Shown here: piece after piece, positions 43,754 through 52,701 of the stretch
How the letters are laid out: every line of letters begins with the position of its first letter
How positions within the stretch are numbered: position 1 is the first letter of the stretch
Source of the DNA: G942493375 sp942493375
GTDB taxonomy: Bacteria; Armatimonadota; UBA5829
Assembly: GCA_942493375.1 (NCBI GenBank)
Contig: OW818698.1
Coordinates: 7,440,001-7,504,000 of the forward strand
DNA length: 64,000 bases
Reading direction: 5' to 3'
Notes under the pieces: model-generated
Seen by the model: only the letters and a program-made list of their open reading frames with translations
What the model was told of the DNA's origin: nothing
The model's database searches: none
Program-made: the position numbers and the translations under genes

Positions 43754-45070
43754 TTGCAGGGTAACGAATTAGACAACAAATCTCTGTTTTCTCGCTCACA
43801 TTCCGTTTTTGAAGCGGCGCAAAAAGTGATTCCGGGTGGTGTAAACAGTCCCGTCCGAGCATATAAGTCTGTCGGAGGAGAACCAGTGGTTATTTCCCGC
43901 GGACAGGGAAGCCACGTGTGGGATGTTGATGACAATGAATACATCGACTACGTTGGTTCCTGGGGGCCATTGATTCTGGGGCATGCACCTGATTGTGTAG
44001 TAAAAGCTGTGTGCGAAACTGCAGCATACGGAACGAGTTTTGGTGCTCTGACAGAACGTGAAGTAGAATTTGCTGAACTTCTGTGTGATGCGGTGCCCTG
44101 TCTTGAAATGGTGCGCCTGGTTAGCTCGGGTACTGAGGCTGTAATGAGCGCAATCCGGCTTGCCAGGGCCGCTACCAAACGCGATCTGGTTATTAAATTT
44201 GACGGTGGATATCACGGACACAGTGATGGTTTGTTGGCAAAAGCGGGATCCGGAATCGCTACGCAAGGTATTCCAGGCACTCCAGGGGTTCCTGAGGATT
44301 TTGCCGCGCTGACGATTACAATTCCCTTCAATGACATTGATGCTCTTAAGAGAGTTATTGCTTCCAGACGCACAGAGATTGCCTGTCTGATAGGAGAGCC
44401 AATTCCTGCAAATATGGGGGTTATCCCACCTAAACCTGGTTATTGGGAAGAGGTCCGCAAGCTCCTTACCGATGCCGGAGCTCTATTGATATTTGACGAA
44501 GTGATTACAGGTTTTCGTGTTGGATGGACAGGTGGACAGGGTCTGACGGGTGTTTTGCCTGACCTGTGCACACTGGGAAAGATTATTGGCGGCGGGCTGC
44601 CTGTAGGGGCATATGGAGGTCGTGCGGACCTTATGCGTATGATGGCGCCTGAAGGTCCGGTTTACCAGGCTGGGACACTATCAGGGAATCCACTGGCAGT
44701 AGCAGCAGGTTTGGCAATGCTAAATAAACTTAAGGCTGATAACCCGTATCCTGTTATTGATAAACTATCGGGCATTTTTGAGAATGGACTTCTGGAAGCA
44801 GCTGCAAAGGCAGGGGTGCCAGTTACGATCAATCGAGTTGGATCTATGTTGACTGTATTCTTTACAGAAAATCCAGTTATTGACTTCACTTCAGCTGCAG
44901 GATCAGATACTAAAAAATACGCTTCTTTCTTTAGAGCAAACTTAAATAGCGGAGTGATGTTAGCTCCAAGCCAGTTTGAAGCTACGTTTGTATCTGCTGC
45001 ACATACCGACCAGGATATCGCAGAGACAGTTAAGCGTGCAGAGAAGGCATTTGCGGAGGCTGCACGATGA
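43754..45070 (+). CDS. hemL: Glutamate-1-semialdehyde 2,1-aminomutase
   Basis: 438 aa PLP enzyme that makes 5-aminolevulinate in the C5 pathway. It opens with KVIPGGVNSPVRAYKSVGG, the family N-terminus, has SSGTEAVMSAIRLARA near 123 and the PLP Lys in TLGKIIGGGLPVGAYGG near 276. The start is TTG at 43754 because AAGGAG lies seven bases upstream; longer in-frame ATGs are possible but lack a binding site. It heads a four-gene tetrapyrrole operon and overlaps the next gene by four bases. It implies that hemA (glutamyl-tRNA reductase) is elsewhere. Confidence 0.95.
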   Translation: MQGNELDNKSLFSRSHSVFEAAQKVIPGGVNSPVRAYKSVGGEPVVISRGQGSHVWDVDDNEYIDYVGSWGPLILGHAPDCVVKAVCETAAYGTSFGALTEREVEFAELLCDAVPCLEMVRLVSSGTEAVMSAIRLARAATKRDLVIKFDGGYHGHSDGLLAKAGSGIATQGIPGTPGVPEDFAALTITIPFNDIDALKRVIASRRTEIACLIGEPIPANMGVIPPKPGYWEEVRKLLTDAGALLIFDEVITGFRVGWTGGQGLTGVLPDLCTLGKIIGGGLPVGAYGGRADLMRMMAPEGPVYQAGTLSGNPLAVAAGLAMLNKLKADNPYPVIDKLSGIFENGLLEAAAKAGVPVTINRVGSMLTVFFTENPVIDFTSAAGSDTKKYASFFRANLNSGVMLAPSQFEATFVSAAHTDQDIAETVKRAEKAFAEAAR

Positions 45071-45984
45071 TTCAAAAAGCGAGGCTCGGAACTCGCGGGA
45101 GTGCATTGGCATTGACGCAGTCACGCTGGATAGCCGAACAATTGACCCTGTTAGGATGGGAGATTGAACTGGTTATCATCAAAACTACTGGTGACCAGGT
45201 AACAAACATGCCCCTGGGCAGCATTGGAGTCAAGGGGTTGTTTGTGTCAGAGATTGAGCAAGCATTGCTGGACGGTAGTGTTGATCTGGCAGTGCACAGC
45301 ATGAAAGACTTACCTGGAGGTATGCCTGAAGGCCTGGTACTCGCCGCTGTGCCTGCGAGAGAAGATCCCAGGGATGTATTAGTAGGCCGCACATCTCCTG
45401 ATATTGCAGGGTTGAAAGCCGGAGCTGTAATTGGCACATCCAGCCAGCGTCGACAGGCACAGCTGATGGCTATCCGCCCGGATATTCAAGTAGCAGACTT
45501 GCGGGGGAATTTGGATACACGCCTTCGCAAATTGGATGAAGGCCAGTATGATGCGATATGCATGGCGGCTGCAGGGCTTCACAGGCTTGGTTTACGAGAT
45601 AGAATAACAGAGTATATAAATACCGATACGATGCTACCTGCAGTTGGCCAGGGAGCACTAGCGCTGCAGACACGTGCAGAATCCGGCGGCATAGTAGATG
45701 CCCTGCACACTCTTGATGACGCTGACACCCGGTTGGCGATCACTGCAGAGCGAGCTGTTTTGGCAGCATTGGGTGGGGGATGCAGCATGCCGTTGGGAGT
45801 TTTGGGGAGAGTTGAAGCGGGTATGCTCACACTGGATGGCGTGCTTTGCCAGCCAGACGGTAAGTTAGCTTTTCGAGAGCATATAGTAGGGCACGAAACT
45901 CCGGAACAGCTCGGAAAAGAGATGGCTTCCCGGTTGTGGCACTTGGCAGGTCACTTGTTTCCGGATATGAAGCCTGATTTCTAA
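45067..45984 (+). CDS. hemC: Hydroxymethylbilane synthase (porphobilinogen deaminase)
   Basis: 305 aa. Polymerises four porphobilinogens to hydroxymethylbilane. The substrate/cofactor region is clear: IIKTTGDQV near 37, DLAVHSMKDLP near 78, GTSSQRRQAQL near 125 and the dipyrromethane-anchor Cys in GGGCSMPLGV near 239. The ATG overlaps the hemL stop (ATGA), so the two are translationally coupled. The adjacent precorrin-2 dehydrogenase and hemB complete a siroheme/haem module that lacks hemD within the window. Confidence 0.95.
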   Translation: MIQKARLGTRGSALALTQSRWIAEQLTLLGWEIELVIIKTTGDQVTNMPLGSIGVKGLFVSEIEQALLDGSVDLAVHSMKDLPGGMPEGLVLAAVPAREDPRDVLVGRTSPDIAGLKAGAVIGTSSQRRQAQLMAIRPDIQVADLRGNLDTRLRKLDEGQYDAICMAAAGLHRLGLRDRITEYINTDTMLPAVGQGALALQTRAESGGIVDALHTLDDADTRLAITAERAVLAALGGGCSMPLGVLGRVEAGMLTLDGVLCQPDGKLAFREHIVGHETPEQLGKEMASRLWHLAGHLFPDMKPDF

Positions 45985-46024
45985 TAATACATATGCCGTA
46001 TTACCGGCGTATTGGAGGTAGCAA

Positions 46025-46648
46025 TTGTCCAGTTATCCAGTGAGTCTCATTTTAGAAGACCGGAAGTGTGTGATAATCGGTGGCGGTATTATTGCGGAGA
46101 GAAAAGTGGTGACTCTTCTTGAGGCAGGCGCCATTGTCCGGGTCGTATCTCCGGATCTGACCGATAGACTTCAAGAGTTAGCAAATAACAATTTGATAGA
46201 ATATATTCCCTCGGATTATGAATCACAGCACCTTGATTCTGCGTTCCTGGTGATTGCTGCAACTAACAACAGGGAAGTTAATAAGGCTGTCTTTGAAGAA
46301 GCTAAGCAGCGTGGGATATTGGTTAATGTTGTTGATGATCCGGTGTTATGCACGTTTTTTGCGCCTGCAGTTGTCCGAAGAGGAGATTTAACGATTAGTG
46401 TCTCGACTTCAGGTAAGAGCCCATCGCTGTCACGCCGCATAAGAGAACAACTCGAAGCCAGTTACGGACCTGAATATGGCGACTTTGTGCAACTTTTAGG
46501 TGAGATTCGTGCAGAGGTAATTGAACAACACTTGGACTACAATGAAAGTGCCAGGGCATTCAGGGAGATATTGAATTCCGAAGTTCTGCATATGTTGGCG
46601 CAAGGTGAATATGAAAAAGCAAAAGAGAGGGCGCTTCAGTGTTTCTGA
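46025..46648 (+). CDS. Precorrin-2 dehydrogenase/sirohydrochlorin ferrochelatase (CysG N-domain, Met8p-like)
   Basis: 207 aa. NAD-dependent precorrin-2 dehydrogenase of the siroheme pathway: a Rossmann glycine motif VIIGGGIIAERKV near residue 12 and NVVDDPVLCTFFAPAVVRRG near 105-115 with a catalytic Asp, followed by SVSTSGKSPSLSRRIRE. It lacks the C-terminal methyltransferase of full CysG, so uroporphyrinogen methylation must be done elsewhere. The start is TTG at 46025, with GGAGG eight bases upstream. It sits between hemC and hemB, the usual place for this module in anaerobes. Confidence 0.92.
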   Translation: MSSYPVSLILEDRKCVIIGGGIIAERKVVTLLEAGAIVRVVSPDLTDRLQELANNNLIEYIPSDYESQHLDSAFLVIAATNNREVNKAVFEEAKQRGILVNVVDDPVLCTFFAPAVVRRGDLTISVSTSGKSPSLSRRIREQLEASYGPEYGDFVQLLGEIRAEVIEQHLDYNESARAFREILNSEVLHMLAQGEYEKAKERALQCF

Positions 46649-46686
46649 TCCGGCCTAATCAAGATAGATGACGAGGAGAATTAGAA

Positions 46687-47655
46687 TTGAACAATATTCG
46701 TCCAAGACGGCTGAGATCATCAGAAACCATGCGTTCTATGGTGAGAGAGACCCAGCTGTCTGCTAATGATTTAATATATCCTGTGTTTGCAGTCCACGGT
46801 GAAGGCGTCAGAGAAGAGATCCCGTCAATGCCCGGGTGTTTTCGTTTATCCATAGACGAATTATGCAAAGAAGCAGTGGAAGTGCATTCTTTAGGTATTC
46901 CTGGATTATTGCTTTTTGGTCTTCCTGAAATCAAGGACGAAGTTGGATCAGAAGCATATTCTGATACAGGCATCATACAGGAAGCAGTAAGAAACATAAA
47001 ATCGGAGCTTCCGGAACTTTTGGTTATCACGGATGTCTGTATGTGTGAATATACATCTCACGGCCACTGCGGTATTATTTGCGGTGGTGATGTATTGAAT
47101 GATGAGACCTTGTCCTATATTGCCCGAATCGCTCTATCGCATGCTGAAGCCGGTGCTGATATTGTTGCACCGTCAGATATGATGGATGGACGCGTGCGTG
47201 CGATACGTGATGCTCTTGAAACCAACGGATTCAGTAACACCGCAATAATGTCATACGCTGTAAAATATGCATCCGCATTCTATGGTCCATTTAGAGATGC
47301 TGCAGAGTGTGCTCCTCAACACGGTGACCGCAAGTCATACCAGATGGATCCAGCCAATGCTCGCGAAGCGATTGTTGAGGCTTTGCTTGATATCGAAGAG
47401 AGCGCTGACATTCTTATGGTGAAGCCGGCTCTGTCGTATCTGGATATAATCCATCGAGTAAAAACAGCTACAAATATACCAGTGGCTGCATACAACGTGT
47501 CTGGTGAATACTCAATGGTCAAAGCAGCTGCAATGAATGGGTGGATAGATGAGCGCAAGGTTACAATGGAAATTATGACTTCCATCAAGCGCGCCGGGGC
47601 AGATATTATACTGACCTATTTCGCGAAGGATGTTGCACGCTGGTTGCGTTTATAA
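46687..47655 (+). CDS. hemB: Delta-aminolevulinic acid dehydratase (porphobilinogen synthase)
   Basis: 322 aa. Condenses two 5-aminolevulinates to porphobilinogen. The zinc-binding Cys region is CMCEYTSHGHCG near residue 119; the two active-site Lys regions are YAVKYASAFYGPFRDAA near 196 and MVKPALSYLD near 248. The start is TTG at 46687 with GAGGAG upstream; it begins on the usual NIRPRRLR. It is the last gene of the operon (hemL-hemC-precorrin-2 dehydrogenase-hemB). Its end overlaps the convergent small gene by six bases. Confidence 0.95.
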   Translation: MNNIRPRRLRSSETMRSMVRETQLSANDLIYPVFAVHGEGVREEIPSMPGCFRLSIDELCKEAVEVHSLGIPGLLLFGLPEIKDEVGSEAYSDTGIIQEAVRNIKSELPELLVITDVCMCEYTSHGHCGIICGGDVLNDETLSYIARIALSHAEAGADIVAPSDMMDGRVRAIRDALETNGFSNTAIMSYAVKYASAFYGPFRDAAECAPQHGDRKSYQMDPANAREAIVEALLDIEESADILMVKPALSYLDIIHRVKTATNIPVAAYNVSGEYSMVKAAAMNGWIDERKVTMEIMTSIKRAGADIILTYFAKDVARWLRL

Positions 47656-47907
47656 TTCGTCAGGTCCATACACCATAGCCAGGGTGACAGACTGTGAATC
47701 AGAACCCAGTTCTTCTCGCAGAACATCCCATATTTCCTGCTGTTTCTGTTCCTCTGTCATCCCTCGGAAATGGTCAGACACTATCTTAAGATATATGCGC
47801 CCTAGATAACCTTCCTCGGTGCCTACATAAGCATCAGGAAACACGTCCCGTAGTATTTTTTTAACTCTGTCTGACATCAAGGTGTAATCGAATGCGTTTG
47901 CAGCCAT
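47650..47907 (-). CDS. Small hypothetical protein
   Basis: 85 aa, not recognised. It is acidic overall and has regularly spaced helices (MAANAFDYTLMSDRVKKILRD, then MTEEQKQQEIWDVLREELG). The C-terminal block with EEQKQQEIWDVLREEL and TLAMVYGPDEL is reminiscent of small BolA-like proteins, but I would not assign it. AGAGAGG lies close upstream of the ATG. It overlaps hemB at the 3' end. Confidence 0.6.
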   Translation of the reverse strand: MAANAFDYTLMSDRVKKILRDVFPDAYVGTEEGYLGRIYLKIVSDHFRGMTEEQKQQEIWDVLREELGSDSQSVTLAMVYGPDEL

Positions 47908-47998
47908 AACGACCTCTCTTAACGTATTGTAGAATATTCTAGCCCGGATTATTCATTGCTACTGTTGGGTATTTTTTATGTTTAGTGAATAAATCGGG

Positions 47999-48475
47999 CT
48001 AGATTCTGTTTCTCACAAACTGATATATCTTTTCAGCTGACGTCACAAATGATACTGCATCCACATGTTTGACCTGTTCAGAAGAATATCGCCAAGTTGA
48101 CTTCCAGCGAGAGCAAATACCGAGACTATGTTTAATAGTCTCTGGAAGCTGATTGCCCTCCAGATCAGTAAGTGACAGTAGAAACAGGATATTATGTCCT
48201 TTGGATGAAGATAGATTAGAGACGTCCATCCCGTGTTCCTGCATTCTTTCACAAGCAGTGTGTAGTGTCATTGCACCAGGAATTCTACTAATAATGTACG
48301 CCTTGAGGATGCATTCTACCACATATCCAGCAAGGTATTTTGCTGCCAATAGATGCTTATGAGATGCATTACTTGCTTTAGGGTTGAACGAAGGAGGTTG
48401 CAGCAGCTCAAAAGCATCTTCCAAGCGTTGTGGAGCTGCTTTTAGGAAGTGGGTTATACCATCGTATTCCACCAT
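47999..48475 (-). CDS. HEPN-like domain protein
   Basis: 158 aa, mostly helical. The sequence KHLLAAKYLAGYVVECILKAYIISR near residue 40 and the closing RYSSEQVKHVDAVSFVTSAEKIYQFVRNR resemble HEPN-domain proteins, which occur in abortive infection, RNA metabolism and toxin-antitoxin systems with nucleotidyltransferase partners. No MNT-type partner is visible. The ATG at 48475 has AGGTGA close upstream; longer frames would extend into tRNA-Gln. Confidence 0.6.
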   Translation of the reverse strand: MVEYDGITHFLKAAPQRLEDAFELLQPPSFNPKASNASHKHLLAAKYLAGYVVECILKAYIISRIPGAMTLHTACERMQEHGMDVSNLSSSKGHNILFLLSLTDLEGNQLPETIKHSLGICSRWKSTWRYSSEQVKHVDAVSFVTSAEKIYQFVRNRI

Positions 48476-48506
48476 ATTGTCACCTATGACAAAACTGGTA
48501 AAAAAA

Positions 48507-48581
48507 TGGCTGCCGGACAAGGACTCGAACCTTGAACATCATGCTCCAGAGGCATGCGCTCTACCGATTGAGCTATCCGGC
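48507..48581 (-). tRNA. tRNA-Gln (CUG anticodon), CCA encoded
   Basis: Reverse strand: acceptor GCCGGAT with TCCGGCA, D-arm CTCA/GAGC-type with GGTAGAGC, anticodon arm CATGC/GCATG with loop CTCTGGA (anticodon CTG), and T-arm CAAGG/CCTTG with TTCGAGT. CCA is encoded at 48507-48509. The anticodon reads CAG, hence Gln; identity rests on the anticodon alone. Confidence 0.85.
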
Positions 48582-48592
48582 AACGTTATAAA

Positions 48593-48621
48593 ACTTTATC
48601 ATACCTGCTTTTGAAAGTCAA
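48593..48621 (-). promoter_or_regulatory. Promoter of tRNA-Gln
   Basis: On the minus strand TTGACT (48616-48621), 17 bases and TAAAGT (48593-48598), 12 bases before the tRNA 5' end. Confidence 0.6.
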
Positions 48622-48628
48622 GACGTTT

Positions 48629-48657
48629 TTGACATCTGACGGTGTTAGTAGTAAAAA
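48629..48657 (+). promoter_or_regulatory. Candidate promoter of the LptD-like gene
   Basis: TTGACA (48629-48634), 17 bases and TAAAAA (48652-48657). It overlaps back-to-back with the tRNA-Gln promoter. Confidence 0.45.
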
Positions 48658-48731
48658 TGCCGGGTTGATGGTTCTGGAAATTGACGCCTGCATTTGACTT
48701 CATGAGCTCTGACATGCTAGATTGTGCTGGT

Positions 48732-50129
48732 ATGAAAAGGAATTTCACAGCTTTTATATTGGTGTTATCGGGCATTATACTGGCGCTATCTACTGGTATT
48801 TGTGTTGCTCAAGACAATCTCTTGGACGATACAAAGAAGACCACGGATATTCAGACTATCACTCTTGAAGCACCTTCGATTGTCGGGACTGAGTCATTCT
48901 ATAATGCCGAAGGTCCTGTGGTTATGCACAGCGGAAACAAACGTATTAGTGCATCCGCTCTCACATTCGACGCCATTACTGGCAAGGCAATCATCAGGAA
49001 TGCGGTTATAACCTCGTGCACTCACTCTCCTGCTCACTTTAGTATTGAAGCCAGGAGATTAAGCTTAAGCAAGTCCGGATGGGCAGAGGCAGACAAGCTT
49101 TCCATAAGACTCGGTCGGACAAAGATATTCTACTTACCCTGGATCAAGCTGCATTTTAGTGCTCAGGGTGGTTCACGCGCTATGTTCCCCCTGGTCTGGT
49201 ATGACAATACCGATGGCGTGAGTTTGAGTAAGAGTTTTGTTCTTTTTGAAAACCAAAGAATTGAATCCGCTATAAATGCGAAATTTGCAACAAAAAGTGG
49301 AATACAAGGTCTGGCTTCGGTGGTATATGGAATTGATGGAAACCTCACATCCTTTCCTGGCAGGGACCTGGGTGACACATACTGGGCACCGGGAGCAATA
49401 TTGGGTTTTCGGGATGTTATTGATGCTAATCCAGTTGGTTATCCTGCGAATCTGGGTGAGAATTCATCCAGATTGCGAATGTATGCAGAATATGCAATAA
49501 AACAGCGGATTGATGACATCGGGGATACAAAAATCACCGTGTTCAAACGACCTGAAGTGGGGCTTCGATACATTGGTCAGCCATTGGATAGATTTCTCCA
49601 AACTCACGACCCAAGGCTGACACTCTTGCCTACAGTAGACCTTTCATGGAGCAAGATGCGAGAGGATCCGTCAGTTCTTGGATCCATCGAACGAGTTAAA
49701 TTGAATGTTTCTGCTGCATTCAATCTCTTCGACCTAGGGAAAAGCACAGCCATCCAGCCTACAGTCAACCAGGTCTGGTACAAGTATAGAAATATCAGAG
49801 ATTATCAAATACTGACATATGGGCTTGATGCAGGTCATATCTATAATGATGGTTCGCATGCCAATTTGAGATATCTTAATCGTACAAGTCGAGGAAATGC
49901 TGTATTTGAGAGTGATGACATTGATGTGCAGCAGGAAATCCAAGCAGTAGCGACTATCATACGAAATAATCGAAAATTGAGCCTGATGTCCGCATATGAT
50001 TTCCATAAAAGTAATTTGTATGACTGGGAAATTGGATACGGCTATTCGACTGACTGCCTTGAAGTAGGTGCATTCTACAATAGACGACTGGAAAGAATCG
50101 GTGCCAATCTGGCCCTGAAGAATCTTTAA
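48732..50129 (+). CDS. LptD/OstA-like outer-membrane protein, short form
   Basis: 465 aa with a signal peptide (MKRNFTAFILVLSGIILALS). An OstA/LptA-like beta-jellyroll (YNAEGPVVMHSGNKRISA, then ITGKAIIRNAVITSCTHSP) leads into a beta-barrel-like C-terminal region with alternating aromatic strands ending in a terminal NL. LptD inserts lipopolysaccharide into the outer membrane; this protein is about half the usual length, so it may be a reduced or paralogous form. It is evidence for an outer membrane. The ribosome binding site is poor. It is followed 46 bases later by bioY. Confidence 0.7.
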   Translation: MKRNFTAFILVLSGIILALSTGICVAQDNLLDDTKKTTDIQTITLEAPSIVGTESFYNAEGPVVMHSGNKRISASALTFDAITGKAIIRNAVITSCTHSPAHFSIEARRLSLSKSGWAEADKLSIRLGRTKIFYLPWIKLHFSAQGGSRAMFPLVWYDNTDGVSLSKSFVLFENQRIESAINAKFATKSGIQGLASVVYGIDGNLTSFPGRDLGDTYWAPGAILGFRDVIDANPVGYPANLGENSSRLRMYAEYAIKQRIDDIGDTKITVFKRPEVGLRYIGQPLDRFLQTHDPRLTLLPTVDLSWSKMREDPSVLGSIERVKLNVSAAFNLFDLGKSTAIQPTVNQVWYKYRNIRDYQILTYGLDAGHIYNDGSHANLRYLNRTSRGNAVFESDDIDVQQEIQAVATIIRNNRKLSLMSAYDFHKSNLYDWEIGYGYSTDCLEVGAFYNRRLERIGANLALKNL

Positions 50130-50175
50130 GAGATTAAGTGTAACTAATATAAGTTGCCAATGCTTGGAGGAATTA

Positions 50176-50739
50176 ATGATAGGAATTAAGACACTAGACA
50201 GGTTAGATGAGTTAACGGGAGGTAGAGCTGTTGCAGCTGCAACTATTGCGGCAGCGTTTGTAGCTCTGTGTGCCCATATTTCGTTCTATCTACCTGGTAA
50301 CCCGGTCCCTGTGACTCTACAGGTATTTGGCGTATTGTGCTGCGGGATGCTGCTTGGCCCCAAACTTGGGATGCTGGCAGTAATGGAATATCTGGTAGCG
50401 GGTCTTTGCGGTGCACCAGTCTTCTCTTCAGTCGCTGTAGGAATGAAGTCAATACTGGGGCCTACTGGCGGATACCTGATCGGTTTTATTGCTGCAGCAG
50501 GTGTTACAGGATACCTTGCAAAATCATCCGGTAAAACAACAGACAAGCAGAAAATGCTGGCTGGTGTTGCTGGCGTAGCGGTTATATATGCCTTTGGCGC
50601 CTGTTGGTTGCGGTGTTGGCTATCTGCGACAGGTTTGAGCTTCAACGGATGGTCTGCCTGGGCTATGGGTGTTGCTCCATTTATATTGCTGGATATGGTA
50701 AAAGTGCTGATGGCTGTAGCTGTCAGTCGAAAACGATAG
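50176..50739 (+). CDS. bioY: Biotin transporter BioY (ECF S component)
   Basis: 187 aa, about five or six membrane helices. The S-component signature FYLPGNPVPVTLQVFGVLCCG and GPKLGMLAVMEYLVAGLCGAPVF near residues 40-85 is typical of BioY, followed by GPTGGYLIGF. It binds biotin and may work alone or with an ECF energy module (not in the window). The ATG at 50176 has GGAGG five bases upstream. No BirA operator is recognised. It overlaps the convergent glycosidase gene by 17 bases. Confidence 0.92.
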   Translation: MIGIKTLDRLDELTGGRAVAAATIAAAFVALCAHISFYLPGNPVPVTLQVFGVLCCGMLLGPKLGMLAVMEYLVAGLCGAPVFSSVAVGMKSILGPTGGYLIGFIAAAGVTGYLAKSSGKTTDKQKMLAGVAGVAVIYAFGACWLRCWLSATGLSFNGWSAWAMGVAPFILLDMVKVLMAVAVSRKR

Positions 50740-52612
50740 TTCCAAATCTATCGGGACTGTGGTAGCTTCCATAGACTACCGACCAGTTTAGATATGTTGG
50801 CTTCGGTTTTGTTGGAATATTGCGGGTAAAGTTTATTGCCCACGATGTTCCCGGGACCGGAGCCTGTATTCCCAATGTTGAAAATGGTATAGCGAACTCC
50901 GTTGTCCATGTATTTGCATTCACATTTGCCGCACAAGTCCACTCTCCATTCCACGCAGCATTCATTGCCTTATTAACCCTTTGGTCAAATTGTATGGCTG
51001 CTGAATTTGCCGATAGATGGAAGTAGCTTCTTCTATTATTCTCCGGGTCAATAAATACTTCTACAGAGTCATCATAAAACACCGGACCATCTCTGCTTGT
51101 AACGGTTGCTGTAAGAGTTATGCCTTGATTATCCTGGACCACAAATGCGACATATAGATTGGATTGATCCCAGGCAGTCATTACCGATATCGAACTCGTA
51201 TATGCGTCACCATCTGAAGTATATGCAATATTCTGTTGCGGGGCATTTTTCCAACAATCCTCATCCAGTTTACCATCAATAATTATGGGCTGCGCTGTGC
51301 GCCTACAATGCATCATTGGGGTAGGGATTACATTTGCAGGTATATTGACAGGCGGGGCCATAGGCCAAATGAAGTCAAGATCTTGGGACTGGTATTCAAC
51401 GTATCTCGAATATCTCTGCGCACTTGCAATCAGTGATTGATCCTGAGACAAAACGGCGGCTGTGGTTAATCCCAAAACCTGGTCCTGTATATTCCTGAAC
51501 GGAAGATGAGACTGTTTTGAATAGGTGCCAGCAGCAAGGATATCAAGTATCTCAGGAGTTATATATGAAGATGCAAATAATGCCTGGCCTAAGCAACCCT
51601 CTACACGTGATATATCGATCTGTTCAGCTACCGTTTGCGGTTTTGGTTTCATGAGATGTAAACCCAATCCGATTGCTACAGGGATTTTATTGTCCACGGT
51701 AGACAATGTAAGTTTGGCTGCATTACGCAGTTTATCATTGTCAGAGAAATACGCCATAGGAGTAATAAAATCGACCCATCTATTGTTCACCCAATGACGC
51801 CAGTTCTGTAGAAGAGTCATGCGGGCGAAGGTGATATCCGGCGCCACTGCAACTGACAGTTTCAGGTCTGGTTTGAGATAACGCACACGTAGAGATACTG
51901 CGTGGACAAACGTATTGACTAACTCTTCGCGATAAAGCTGCCAGTCAATCCAATCCGGCGAAAGCCTGCTCAGTTGGGAAGCATTTTTATTGTATATTTT
52001 AGAGAAAGACTCCTGAGAGACTTTATTATAGCCGTAAGGGGTAGGGGATTGGGATTCATAACGGATGTAGTCCAGATGTAGACCATCGACCTGGTATTTT
52101 CTAACAAGCTCAGAAAATACATCTATAAGAAATTGCCTGGCTTCCGGGACTGCCGGGCTGATCCACAGTCCTCCATTTGCAGAGAGGTCATCTCCATACT
52201 TATCCAATTCCAACCAGTCAGGATGGTTGTTAAGTATCCATCCCCGGTCCTTTGTGTAACCTGCTCTGAACACCCATACCCAGGGGTGTACTTCTATTCC
52301 ACGCTTATGTGCTTCAGGAATCAGTAGCGCTAGTGGATCAGGTTTGCCGACGAATCTTGGATCTCGACCGATAAACCTGCTGATATAGACTGAATATCCC
52401 CGGCATATGACTTCTGGGAAAATGATGTTAATATGTGCTTTAGCATATTTCTCCATAAGGATAGATGCTTCGGATTTACTTACTGGCAAGGCATCCGCAT
52501 TCAACCAGACAGCTCGGGCCTCTGGAATAATGCTCGTATCAAGGGGATTTGCACATGCAAGAGTAGTTGAGAAAATAAGGATGAGTGCGAAACAGACAAA
52601 TTTGAAGGTCAT
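50723..52612 (-). CDS. Secreted GHL10/DUF187 glycoside hydrolase-like protein with C-terminal CBM9-like domain
   Basis: 629 aa with a signal peptide (MTFKFVCFALILIFSTTLA). The GHL10 (DUF187) TIM barrel covers about residues 30-370: ARAVWLNADAL, then HKRGIEVHPWVWVFRAG and YQVDGLHLDYIRYES. The C-terminal 180 residues form a CBM9-like sugar-binding sandwich with FYDDSVEVFIDPENNRRSY. Known family members are secreted and probably act on cell-surface polysaccharide. The downstream end overlaps bioY tail-to-tail by 17 bases. The start has GAGG about ten bases upstream. Confidence 0.85.
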   Translation of the reverse strand: MTFKFVCFALILIFSTTLACANPLDTSIIPEARAVWLNADALPVSKSEASILMEKYAKAHINIIFPEVICRGYSVYISRFIGRDPRFVGKPDPLALLIPEAHKRGIEVHPWVWVFRAGYTKDRGWILNNHPDWLELDKYGDDLSANGGLWISPAVPEARQFLIDVFSELVRKYQVDGLHLDYIRYESQSPTPYGYNKVSQESFSKIYNKNASQLSRLSPDWIDWQLYREELVNTFVHAVSLRVRYLKPDLKLSVAVAPDITFARMTLLQNWRHWVNNRWVDFITPMAYFSDNDKLRNAAKLTLSTVDNKIPVAIGLGLHLMKPKPQTVAEQIDISRVEGCLGQALFASSYITPEILDILAAGTYSKQSHLPFRNIQDQVLGLTTAAVLSQDQSLIASAQRYSRYVEYQSQDLDFIWPMAPPVNIPANVIPTPMMHCRRTAQPIIIDGKLDEDCWKNAPQQNIAYTSDGDAYTSSISVMTAWDQSNLYVAFVVQDNQGITLTATVTSRDGPVFYDDSVEVFIDPENNRRSYFHLSANSAAIQFDQRVNKAMNAAWNGEWTCAANVNANTWTTEFAIPFSTLGIQAPVPGTSWAINFTRNIPTKPKPTYLNWSVVYGSYHSPDRFGTIVFD

Positions 52613-52701
52613 GAAGAATCCACCTCGTATGATGGATTCAATATATCATGCAGTTGTTGTCTGGTCAATAAAATGGAATTAATGCTAAACTCCGGATTGT
52701 G

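Noticed and set aside
50140..50176. BirA operator before bioY
   Set aside because: Only a weak TAAC/GTT pair is present; spacing and sequence do not match the consensus.
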